Shown: in pieces, positions 43,200 to 52,476 of the stretch
How positions within the stretch are numbered: position 1 is the stretch's first letter
How the letters are laid out: every line of letters starts with the position of its first letter
Assembly (NCBI GenBank): GCA_902651635.1
Contig: CACRSC010000023.1
Span: 1 to 64,000, forward strand
Direction: 5' to 3'
From: Mastigamoeba balamuthi
Lineage: Eukaryota > Evosea > Mastigamoebida > Mastigamoebidae
Length of the DNA stretch: 64,000 bases
The notes under the pieces: generated by a model
Told to the model about the DNA's origin: nothing
Seen by the model: only the letters and a program-made list of their open reading frames with translations
Database searches by the model: none
Translations under genes and position numbers: made by a program

Positions 43200-44697
43200 A
43201 TGTTCCACGAGCGTTGCCTGGTGGCCATTTCCGAGGAATTTCTCGCGGTATCCTGAGAAATCACGGCAGTTTTCTTAGCGCACGGCAAGTTCGGCCACGG
43301 AGCAGCTCTCAGGGGCCCTCGCGAGGGCGGTCGCCAGCGCCTTCCTCCTGAGGAGGGGCGGCATCGCCTTCAGGCACCAGAGAAAACCGCCGGCCCCGGA
43401 GCATTTCGCGCAGTGCGCACCCACCGATTTCTCGGGCGACGAGCTGGAGCAGTGCACCGAATCGCCGCCAGAGGAGCGCTGGTGGGAGGGCTCGGCCGAG
43501 GGGTGCACCTCCCGCCTGATCCCGCCCGGCTGCACGTCGTTCGAGCCGCGGTACGGCGTGGACTGCCACGCGCTGGCGCAGGAGCTCTGCGCCAACACGA
43601 GCCTCACAGAGCTCGTCCTCGGTGCGACACCCCCCTGACTCACCCCCCTCCCTCTCCCTGCACCTCGCGTCTCCCTCGCGTCTCCCGCGTCTCCCTCGCA
43701 CCTCTCACACCCCTGACCTCCTTGCTGCCCCCAGTTGGGAGGATTGGGTGCTTCGGGGCTGCGAGGATCGCAGAGGCGCTCAGGCAGAACTGCACCCTCA
43801 AGAGGCTGGTGCTGCAAGGTCCGCACGGGGCCTCTGACCGCGTGGCCCGAATCGCGGACTGGGGAGGTGCTCACACGGGCGCTCCGCAACAGGGTCGGAC
43901 ATAGGGTTCGTGGGTGCCGGGAGGATCGCCGAGGCCCTGGCGAGGAACTCGTCACTCACCGCGCTCAGCCTGCGAGGTCTGTGCTCCACCGCTGTGTTGC
44001 TGCCGCCCTTCCCGCAGGCCTCACGGGGAATAGGTCAGACGGACGAATAGAAGACGAGGGCGCTGTGCGAGTGGCAGAGGCCCTGAAATCGAACACGTCG
44101 CTGCAGTACCTCGGGCTCGAAGGTACCTCGCGTGATCCCTCCTGTCCGGCGCTCGCTGCTCAGTGCGTGCAGTGTGTGACTCACGGAAACATCGCATTTT
44201 CGCCAGACAACAGGGTCGGAGACGCGGGAGCTGCGAGGTTGGCTGAAGCTCTGTCGGTCAACAACACCGTTGTCTGCCTTGGGCTCTCGTGTGCGTTGCC
44301 CAGTCTGCTTGTCCTCTCGGGAACCAACTCCGGCCTGAATGCGCAGTCAACGAAATCGGGGACAGAGGCGCGCGGCACCTCGCACTCGCACTCGCAAAGA
44401 ACCTCTCGCTGGTCCACATGGGCATCGGACGTGTGCAACCCCACCCACTCTTGCCTCTGTGTTGTTCACTACATGACTGTAGTGAACAAGATGTCCAAGA
44501 GGGCGCTGGCTGGGATGCGAGAGGCCGCGCAGAGCAGGAGGGCTGTCAGAAGGGAGGCAGCGCTCTGCCTCTGCCTGGCGAAGCTGGAGCGCACAGGGGC
44601 GCGCAGCGCCTTGTCTCTGGTCGATCAGGCGGTGCTGTGCCGTATAGCGGAGCTCTCTGCGATTCCTCTTTGTAGTATCACGACGTCGTTAGTTTAA
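43200..44697 (+). CDS. Leucine-rich-repeat (RI-type) protein, one repeat per exon
   Basis: Eight exons give 341 residues: 43200-43247, 43279-43621, 43735-43818, 43893-43976, 44039-44122, 44207-44290, 44347-44430 and 44483-44697. Exons 3-7 are each exactly 84 nt and each begins and ends after the first base of a codon. Each encodes one 28-residue ribonuclease-inhibitor-type repeat, such as GAARIAEALRQNCTLKRLVL and GAVRVAEALKSNTSLQYLGL. The last exon is a basic helical cap. No membrane segment or other domain is present, so it is probably a protein-binding scaffold. The first intron would be only 31 nt, making the N-terminus the least certain part. Confidence 0.82.
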
Positions 44698-44770
44698 CTC
44701 TTTTGGAATACTGGACACAATAACCGCGGGTTCCTAAAGCCCACTGAATGACTGCAATTAATTTCCCGGG

Positions 44771-44800
44771 GGAGATATTATCCCCGCCGAGATATTTCTC
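44771..44800 (+). promoter_or_regulatory. GGAGATATTA and GATATTTCTC elements
   Basis: Two copies of the recurrent motif lie 60-90 bases before the start of the UBAC1-like gene. Confidence 0.35.
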
Positions 44801-44860
44801 GAAGCGCACAATAAATATCCAAGTCAAAGGGGGTCCAAAATAGCGGACGCGCGCGCACGC

Positions 44861-46900
44861 ATGGGCATTCTTCGAGTCAAGGTTCTCACGCTGGGCGGGG
44901 CGTCGCTCTCGCTGGACCTGCCCTCCGACGCCACGCTCTCGCTGTTCAAGTCGTCGCTGCACACGTCCTCGCAGATCCCGCCCGAGGTTCATCCGCGTTT
45001 TAATACCCGGAAAAAACCGGGGGCCCTGTCTCCGTCTCTGGGGGCCGCGGGAATCGTCTCACCGGCGGGTGGGACCCTGCAGGGGCTGAGGGTGGTGTAC
45101 TCGGGGAAGGTCCTGGAGGACGAGGGGGCCACGCTTCTGTCGTCGGGTGTCACCGACGGGTCGTCACTGGTCATCTTCCCCCGCCGGTCAGTACACCTTC
45201 GCACTTTGCACATTTTCTCTCTCTCGCCCCCATTCGCCCCTCTCTGCTCTGTCCCCCCCCGCTCTCTGCTCTCTGCGCTCGCATCGCAAGCTCGCGCATC
45301 GGCACGGCAGCCACCCGGGAGGGTTGGCAGTGCATGCCCGCTCGCAGCAGGGCGGCCGGGGTGTGCGCCTGCTGCTGTGCTGTGCTGTGCGTGTTGCCTG
45401 GTGCATTTCTTTTTCCGCAGGGGAGATCTCGTTGTGGCAGTTAACTTGCATACCCGACTGCTCGCAACCACCGCCCCACACCGCTGACGCCTCACGCACG
45501 CGCGCAGGGGCGAGGTGAAGAAGAGCCGCGAGGAGGCGTCGCGCAAGCAGACGGGGCCGTCCAACGGCGCCGAGACGGAGCGGGCGCCGTGCAAGCCCAA
45601 GTCGGCGTCGTCGTCGGCTGCCAAGCAGAGAGCGCTGCTCGCGCGCCTGCGCAGGGAGGACCGCGGCAGCGACGACGACGACGCCGACAACGACGCCGAC
45701 GACGCCGGCGCCGCCGACGACGCCGAGCGCGTGTGGCAGCAGATCGAGCGCGTCGTCCAGCGCGCCCGCGAGGCCGTCAACAACGCGCGCTCGGGGGCCG
45801 ACGTCGACCTCGACGGCGGCGACGACGACGACGCGGGCGCCGGCGACGTCGAGGTCGCCGACCTCGCAGAGGACGACGAGGACGAGGACGAGGAGGAGGG
45901 CGAGGAGGTCGACGAGTGGGACGAGGGCGTGCGCGCTGCCCACGCGCAGGGCGGCGCCGGGGGCTCGGACAGCGAGGACGCGCCCCGCGAGACGCTGCTG
46001 AGCAACCTGCTCGCCGCCATGCGACGAGTGTCCGAGGCGGGAGGCGCCCCGGCCCCCAGGCTCGTCACGATACCGCCCTCGGGGCAGCAGGCGCAGCAGC
46101 AGCAGGCGGGGCAGCAGCAGCAGCAGGCGCAGCAGGCGCAGCGCCCGATGGAGATGAACGTGGAGGCGCTGCAGCAGCTGCTCGAGATGGGGTTCCCCGA
46201 GACGCGGGCGCGCAACGCGCTGCTGATGAGCAGGATGAACGTGCAGCTGGCGATGGAGCGGCTGTTCGAGCACGAGGGAGACCCGTCGTTCGACACGCCC
46301 ATCTCGCCGAGCAACGTGCCCGCGCAGGCCCCGTTCCAGCTCTTCACCATCCCGCTGCGCTCGGCCGCCGCCTCTGGCGTCACGGCCCCCGCGGGCTCCG
46401 CCCCCGCCGGCGTCCTCGCCTCCCCCGTGCAGCGCACCGAGCCGCAGCAGCAGCAGCCCGTGTCGCCGGTGGTCTCGCAGGCGCCGCAGCCCTCGCCTGC
46501 CGAGCTGGCGTCGCCAGCGTCGTCGGGGTCGATCCGGCTGGCGGACATGGGATTCAGCCCCGAGGCCGTGGCCGAGGCGCTGCGGGTGACGGGCGGCGAC
46601 CAGGAGACGGCGCTCGCCCTGCTGCTCTCGGGGCTGTCGATCGACGACAGCGCCGCGCACACGGGCGACGAGGAGGAGGACGACGGCGACGACGGCGAGC
46701 TGCCGCTGGTCATGCAGCGCGTGCTCGAGAACTCTGTGGTGCAGGCGGGGCTCGAGAACCCGCGCGTCGCGGAGGCTCTGAGCGCCGTGATGCGCGACCC
46801 CTCGCGTGCGGCCGAGTTCGAGAGCGACCCGGAGGTGGCCGTCGTTCTCGAGCAGGTGCGCGCGATCATCGGTGGCTCTGCGTCTGAGGGACAGCAGTAG
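44861..46900 (+). CDS. UBAC1-like: UBL-UBA-UBA-STI1 protein, UBAC1 (KPC2)-like
   Basis: Exons 44861-44986, 45083-45186 and 45508-46900 give 540 residues. Residues 1-76 form a ubiquitin-like domain (LRVKVLTLGGASLSLDL at the start, VVYSGKVLEDEGATL later). A strongly acidic linker follows. The first UBA (about 293-335) contains LQQLLEMGFPETRARNAL and the second (about 418-455) contains IRLADMGFSPEAVAEAL. The C-terminal STI1-like segment has DPSRAAEFESDPEVAVVLEQ. UBL, two UBA and STI1 in this order match UBAC1, the non-catalytic subunit of the KPC ubiquitin ligase that delivers substrates to the proteasome. A Gln-rich spacer precedes the first UBA. The second intron is long (321 nt). Confidence 0.85.
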
Positions 46901-47589
46901 CTCCCCCCATTTGCGGAGCACACGGCGCCCAACGGACACCCGGCAACTCCCAACACCCTTCCTCCGTTACTACGGTACCCTCGGCGCAATGTATTCACCT
47001 ACTTCTTTAAGCCTCTCGTGTGGCGTGTGCTCTCTGCCTTATACGCGCAAGCCCAGGCCCCAGGCCACTCTGCCAGGACGCATTTTATTGAGCGACGCCA
47101 CGGGTCAGGGCGGCTACCGCGAAGACCAGACCAGAGGTGTCTTCCTTCTCCCTTTGGGACCGTCTTCTCGTGGTCTATTTTTTGCGACTGTGTCGATTTT
47201 GAGGCAAAGCGCGATGATGGTACAATGCCACGAAAATGCTGGCGAACGAGAGAACATTCCTTGCCACTAAGTTGCCGATGGCGGAACGCAGGCGCTGACA
47301 CCACCACCGCGGTGCACATCCAGGCCTGATTTGCGACAAACTTGGGGTCAGAGGAGCTCCTTCTCTCCGGTAGATCAATTTGGTCTCGAAACGAAAAACC
47401 ACGGAGAAATCGTCGAAGGCCATGCATTTGAATGGGCGAAGGCGAGGGCACGGCAGCCTTGGACGGCGAGGCCAGACGAATCGAGGCCGGCCAAAAATAG
47501 CCCCAGGCATTCTGTATCCGAAGAGGCCTAATTTATCATAATCACAAAATTGCTCTTTGGGATAGCACGCCGCCTCGATCCTCCAAATA
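46901..47589. other. Intergenic region
   Basis: About 690 bases with no supported gene. Frames present on both strands lack recognisable features. Confidence 0.4.
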
Positions 47590-49152
47590 ATGCTGCCTCA
47601 CACGGCACTCATCTTGCTCCTCGTCGCCACGCTGGCTGCGCGTGCGTGGCCGGTGCCCGTCCTCGTGACGACGAACCTCGTCCACGACAACTTCATTCCC
47701 TGGCGGGTCATGAAGCTGCCCTCGGACCAGCTCTACGCGTCGCCCGAGTTCTGGGTCATCGGCACCAGCGACGTTGGCCCGCGTGTCTACCGCTGGGGCT
47801 TCGCAGACGAGCAGCCCTCGGCTTTCTGCGACATCATCCCGTACAATGACCCGCAGAATCCATTCCACCAGGTCCGATTCGCTCCTCCGCTTCGTCTTGT
47901 TTCGCGCGGTGTTCCGTTTTTTCGTCCACGGAAAATGCCCAGTGATTTACCTCGTCGTTTCACCGATTTCTGAGGAATGCAACTGAGCGCATCGTATGTC
48001 CCGCAGTATTCGGTGATCATCAGGTCCGCGGCGCCCACGATGACGCAGCGGGCGAGCGGGGCGAGTTGGACGGGGCTGCTTCTCGGGGGGTCGCTGATCA
48101 GCAAGGACGCTGCCACTCTGGGCACGCAGTACTCGTTCTCAGCGATGATCGACTACAACGGGTTCACGAGGTGGTGGACGGCCCGCTATCTGGCACTCGA
48201 CCCGCCCCAGTCGTGGCAGCGGTGCAACGGGACCACCAACGTCGTTGACGAAAAACCGTTCAATCAGTCAGAGCCGGTTCTGACCGTTGTCGAGTCCATC
48301 ACATGCATTGAGGGCACTACGTCGCTTTTCAGCAGGATGCAGGTATCGACAGCCACGGGGTTCCCCACAGCCGAGCGCATTGCATACGGATATGGAGCCA
48401 TCATCGGGATTGACAACTCGTGGGACCTTTCCAAGATGTTCATGTGGACAGCCCTCTGTCCCGGATGCGTCAGCTACATACAGCATCTGCCCGGCATCAT
48501 GGCGTGGCCGAGGAAGAACATCGCGGTGACCTCCCCGCAGATATTCGAGGACAGCATGTGGCTTCTGGGAGCTTTTTTGACTCCGGGGCGGGACTCGGTC
48601 ATTCACAACGACCCGAATTCCTATATGCTATCTGCACACCAAGGGTTTGTCCGTGGCCTCGATTCCACGACAATCATCCGGTGGTACGCCCAGAACTTCA
48701 ACGCTTCAGAGATGATTCCATCATCGATGGTGCTGGTCGAGTCCCCGTACTGGTGGTGCCAGTCCGTGGCCGAGTACTACGAGCGCACAACAGGCAAGAG
48801 ATGTATGATGCTTATCAAGTGGCTCCCAGGACAGGACCACACCAAGATGTGGGAGATCTGTGACCCGCGGTTCGGCCCCGGGATTACCTTTGACAACACG
48901 TGTAACATCGTGTCGGTGGACTCTCACTCGCACGCCGATTATGCAACTGTAACGTATGTCAGCCAGAGTGGCTCTGTGCTATGGACTCAGAACGTCCCCG
49001 GCTCTACAAAGCTGTATCCCCTCAGAGAAAAGCCCATTGCGACCATTCTCCGTGACGGTCAGAGCCAGGTTTCCTTCCCGGCCTCCCTGGTCGGCGCAGG
49101 TTACTACCAGGGTGTCACCACGATCTGGAGCCTCGTTACTCCGCTCAAGTAG
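47590..49152 (+). CDS. Secreted protein of unknown family
   Basis: Exons 47590-47871 and 48007-49152 join in phase 0 to 475 residues. MLPHTALILLLVATLAARAW is a signal peptide. The mature protein is rich in aromatic residues (Trp and Tyr) and has cysteines spread through it (RCNGT, ITCIEG, ALCPGCV, WWCQSV, KRCMM, EICDP, NTCNIV), probably forming disulfides. NGT, NQS and NAS are potential glycosylation sites. There is no C-terminal membrane tail, so it is likely a secreted or lysosomal soluble protein. I do not recognise a domain. The size and conserved-looking WYAQNFNASEM and DSHSHADYATVTY segments suggest a globular enzyme-sized protein. Confidence 0.72.
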
Positions 49153-49373
49153 GCACATTCAGTCCGATAGTCAGCAAGGTGAATAATCCGTGGCTCTGCT
49201 CCTCGCAATGTACAAGATGACCTTGTGGTACCAATGTACAGAGAGATTCATCTCCACAGGCATCCAAACAGTACTATTCCACAGCAAAAACGTGAAGTGA
49301 AAACATAAGAATGATGTTCTGTCTTCTGATCACTGTATTTTGTTGTTTGTCCCTCGGGGGCTGCAAGGCTCAT

Positions 49374-50891
49374 TCACAGGCTCATCCACAAGCTGAGGCA
49401 GACCGCAATGAGAGACGAGACCAGAGGCCCAGCTGCGGAATTGTCTTCGGAGCTCGAGGTCGTGGTCGTGCTTGTTCCTGTGCTTGTTTCCGTGGTGGTA
49501 GAGGACGTGTCCGATATCGTGAGGCTGTCCGTATCGGCGGTCTCGGTTCCAGTGGCAGACCCCGTCACAGTGACAGTGACAGACGTGGAGGTGTACGTCA
49601 CGGAGACAGTCCTCGAAGTGCTGTTGATAGTTACTGAGCTGAACTGGCCGGACAGAGACGTCGCGGTGATCACGGATGAGGTTCCTTCCGTAAACGTCGA
49701 GGGCAGCACGAGTGCTCCCCCGAGTGTCGCAGTCCCCGAGACAGTTATCGTCGCTGCGGTCTTGGATAGCTTGATGGTTCCCGCGGTGGTCAGTGCTGTT
49801 GCCCACGACTGGCCAGTCACATTCCACGTGCTCGTCGAGTCGATTACGATGGACACGCCCCTCGACCTGCCATTCAGGGTCGACGAAGTGTTGAAGTACA
49901 ACACCGCCGTGCTCGTGGAGGAGGCCAATGCGTTGCCAGAGAGTGTCTGCGACACTGCAGTCAGCAGCACATTTGCCCCCTTGATGGCCCACAGCAGCGT
50001 TGAGAACGCAGAGACCAGAGTAGCATTCTCCAGGGTGATCTCGGCCTCTTCGTCGTTGGTCCCGTCGACGTAGATCAGGGACTTGGTGTCGCTCAGGCAC
50101 ACGCTGCTAGAAGCCGAGGTCAGCTCGAGGGTGCTGTCCTTGATGATGAGGCTCGACCGTCCCGCCGTAGCATCACCAGACGTGCTGCAGTAGATCTTGA
50201 CGCCCTGGCACACACCCGAGATGTAGGTGCCGTCGTAGAGGTGCGCCTTGTTGCGCCCCTCGATCGTGATCGCCTCGGTGTTGGTCGCGCTGATGCTGCA
50301 CCCATGCGTCTCGATGGTCCCGGTGCTGTAGATCCCGGGGGAGCCCTGCCCCGACGCCTTCATGGTGCCGCCGTACGCGATGACCGTCCCGCCGCCCCTG
50401 TCGTTGGAGAGGGGTGCGCCGTGGGCGCCGTAGGTCGTGATGTCCACGTTGTCGATGCGGATGTAGCCGCCGTACGTCGAGTCGACGCCGTGGCCCAGAG
50501 AGCCGTAGCACACGATGGTGCTGTTGGCCATCGTCAGCGTCCCGTTGTACGCGAACGCCCCGTTGGCGCCCTTGCCCGTGGTCAGGATGCTCACGTTGAC
50601 CATCTTGACGACCCCTCCCTTGGCTGCCAGGACGCCGGCGTTGAGCCCGTAGAAGCTGCTGCTGTCCTCGCTCGAGGTCCCGCCGATGGTGGTCACATTG
50701 ACGTTGCTCAGGACAATCGTCGACCCCGTCAGGTACGCGCAGGCCCCCGACGTGTCGTCCGCCGCCGTGTAGAGAACTCCGCTCGTCATGGTGCTGGTGC
50801 TGCCCGACTTCTGCTGCAGGACGGCGTCGTACAGAGCACAGCGCGCGAGGGAGGACAGGAGCGAGAGGACGAGGATGGTGGTTGTTTTCAT
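49374..50891 (-). CDS. Beta-helix GPI-type surface protein
   Basis: A single uninterrupted frame of 505 residues, unlike its intron-rich neighbours. MKTTTILVLSLLSSLARC is a signal peptide. The body consists of repeating short strands with Gly, Asn, Ser and Thr turns (for example GGYIRIDNVDITTYGAHG, GTIETHGCSISATNTEAI), the pattern of a right-handed parallel beta-helix as in adhesins and pectate-lyase-like proteins. A Ser/Thr-rich stalk (TTTETSTGTSTTTTSSSED) and a hydrophobic end (VSSLIAVCLSLWMSL) indicate a GPI-anchored surface protein. The Asp/Cys positions of known catalytic beta-helix enzymes are not evident, so adhesion or a structural role is more likely. Bacterial-type origin is possible. 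Confidence 0.8.
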   Translation of the reverse strand: MKTTTILVLSLLSSLARCALYDAVLQQKSGSTSTMTSGVLYTAADDTSGACAYLTGSTIVLSNVNVTTIGGTSSEDSSSFYGLNAGVLAAKGGVVKMVNVSILTTGKGANGAFAYNGTLTMANSTIVCYGSLGHGVDSTYGGYIRIDNVDITTYGAHGAPLSNDRGGGTVIAYGGTMKASGQGSPGIYSTGTIETHGCSISATNTEAITIEGRNKAHLYDGTYISGVCQGVKIYCSTSGDATAGRSSLIIKDSTLELTSASSSVCLSDTKSLIYVDGTNDEEAEITLENATLVSAFSTLLWAIKGANVLLTAVSQTLSGNALASSTSTAVLYFNTSSTLNGRSRGVSIVIDSTSTWNVTGQSWATALTTAGTIKLSKTAATITVSGTATLGGALVLPSTFTEGTSSVITATSLSGQFSSVTINSTSRTVSVTYTSTSVTVTVTGSATGTETADTDSLTISDTSSTTTETSTGTSTTTTSSSEDNSAAGPLVSSLIAVCLSLWMSL

Positions 50892-51226
50892 GTCCGTGTT
50901 TGCTACAGTGTTGTAATAATAACTGCAGTGCGGTGTGAGGCCCTTATATCGTACTGGGTGACGCAATCATCCACCCCGCACGATACCGCGAACAGTAGTC
51001 GGCGCTTTTCCTCCTGCTTACGTTGGTGGGGGTGTGGGGGCACGAAAACCGAATTCGCCGACAGATCGAAACTCAGTGAGCCACGCAATTCGGTTGTTAT
51101 GCGTGACCGTCTCCGCGTTCACCCTCCTTCCCCCCTCGAATGAGCACTGGCCGCATGATTGCCAAAAGGTGTCGCCAGTGCCCACGGTGCAACTACGAAC
51201 AGTTTTTTCCACGAGCGTCGTAGTAT
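50892..51226. other. Intergenic region
   Basis: About 335 bases, no supported gene. Confidence 0.4.
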
Positions 51227-52365
51227 TCAGCGCAGGAGTGCCTTAACATTGAGAACCCCGAGAAGAAGGAGAGGGATCACGGCAGAGTCGGTAGCTATTC
51301 CGGACTCGATAGAGAGGACAGCGCAGCTCGCAGCAGCGTCCGAGAGGAGCGACGTGACCCGCCCCTCGAGAAAGCGCTCTGCTCCGCCAACGGGGACCGG
51401 GAACCCCGCGAGCATCGACACCGAGAGGACGTCGAGGACTCCCCGAGTGACGGCACCCTCGACGAGCTGCACCAGCTGGCGCGGCGACAGCATGGCGGGC
51501 TCCAGCGGGCAGGGATCGCCATCGATGATGGCGTGTCTGATGAGCACTCTCCTCGTGCAGGGCTTCAGGCCGAACTGGTCCAGCAGCTCCCTTGCGTGCC
51601 TGGTCACTATCTGCCCGGCCGGGACGACGACAGTACGGGCTACGACCACCATCTCGCCACGGGCGATCTTGGTCGCCACGCCGAGAGCAGCGCAGAAGCC
51701 CGACCTTGGGGACAGCCATGGTGAGCCGTGCGACCCCCTTGAGATCGGGATCTCTCACCTCGCGGGATTGACAGCCGCTCCCTCGGGGATCCACACGTCC
51801 TCCGGGACCACCTCGCCGACAGGCGGCAGGAACTGCTCGCTCAGGGCGTCCACGAGCCTCGAGACGTCGCCAGGAGGAAGGCCGGTGACCAGCAGGAGGT
51901 CGTTGCCAGCCACCAGCTCGGCCGCCTCGTGGGAGAACCCTGCGCCCTCCATGGCGGCCCGGAGAGAGGGCTTGTGGCCGGCGATGACCGCGCCGGTGTC
52001 CCTGAAGGCAGCCCGGAGCGCCCTGTTGAGCGACGCCTGCATGGGCTGCGGGCTGGCAGCGAGCACCCACGCACTGCGGCCCCACCGGCGCACAGCACGG
52101 CCCACACGCTCGGCGAGCACACTCGAGCGTCCTTTCGCCCCCGCGGAGCTGTGAGGAAGAGCGGAGAGCTGGTGGTGCGCGGGGGGTACTGGGCTCGGAG
52201 CATGTGGTGGGCACTGAGGTCCCGGCGGCGTCGTGGGAGGATCCTGAGCTCGGGCGGGGCAGGCGGTTGGCCCCGGGAGGCGATGGCGGCCACTCGGCGA
52301 TCATACTCCTCCCGCATGATGAAGCCCGCGTCGAGGAGCTCCCTAAGTTTCTCTTCCGTGTCCAT
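51227..52365 (-). CDS. Divergent uL10/P0-like protein without the acidic tail
   Basis: Three exons. Exon 1 starts MDTEEKLRELLDAGFIMREE, a SHOCT-like short helical motif. After an intron the P0-type core begins: SAWVLAASPQPMQASLNRAL, then TGAVIAGHKPSLRAAMEG (compare the GKNTMMRK strand of P0), and VPEDVWIPEGAAV. A 54-nt intron separates this from the most diagnostic segment, SGFCAALGVATKIARGEM, which parallels FFQALGITTKI of P0. It is followed by LLDQFGLKP and RFLEGRVTSL as in P0. The frame ends VLNVKALLR without the Ala-rich hinge and GFGLFD-type tail that bind P1/P2 and elongation factors. It cannot be a normal stalk P0; an MRT4-like or novel ribosome-associated role is inferred. Confidence 0.65.
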
Positions 52366-52412
52366 TCTCTCGCCTCGCACGTGGCGTTATGTTGCGTGTA
52401 ACGCAGAATCAA

Positions 52413-52422
52413 GAGATATCTC
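52413..52422. promoter_or_regulatory. Palindromic GAGATATCTC in a bidirectional promoter
   Basis: A perfect 10-base palindrome lies 48 bases from the P0-like start (52365) and 55 bases from the ECM29 start (52477), in the middle of the 111-bp space between the two divergent genes. Confidence 0.5.
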
Positions 52423-52476
52423 GGGGGAAAATCCTGAAGAATCCGGGGATACAGCGAACACATAAATTGTTGGGCG

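Noticed and set aside
45188-46939. Long minus-strand open frames opposite the UBAC1-like gene
   Set aside because: They are by-products of the GC-rich, Asp/Glu/Ala-rich codons of the real gene on the other strand.
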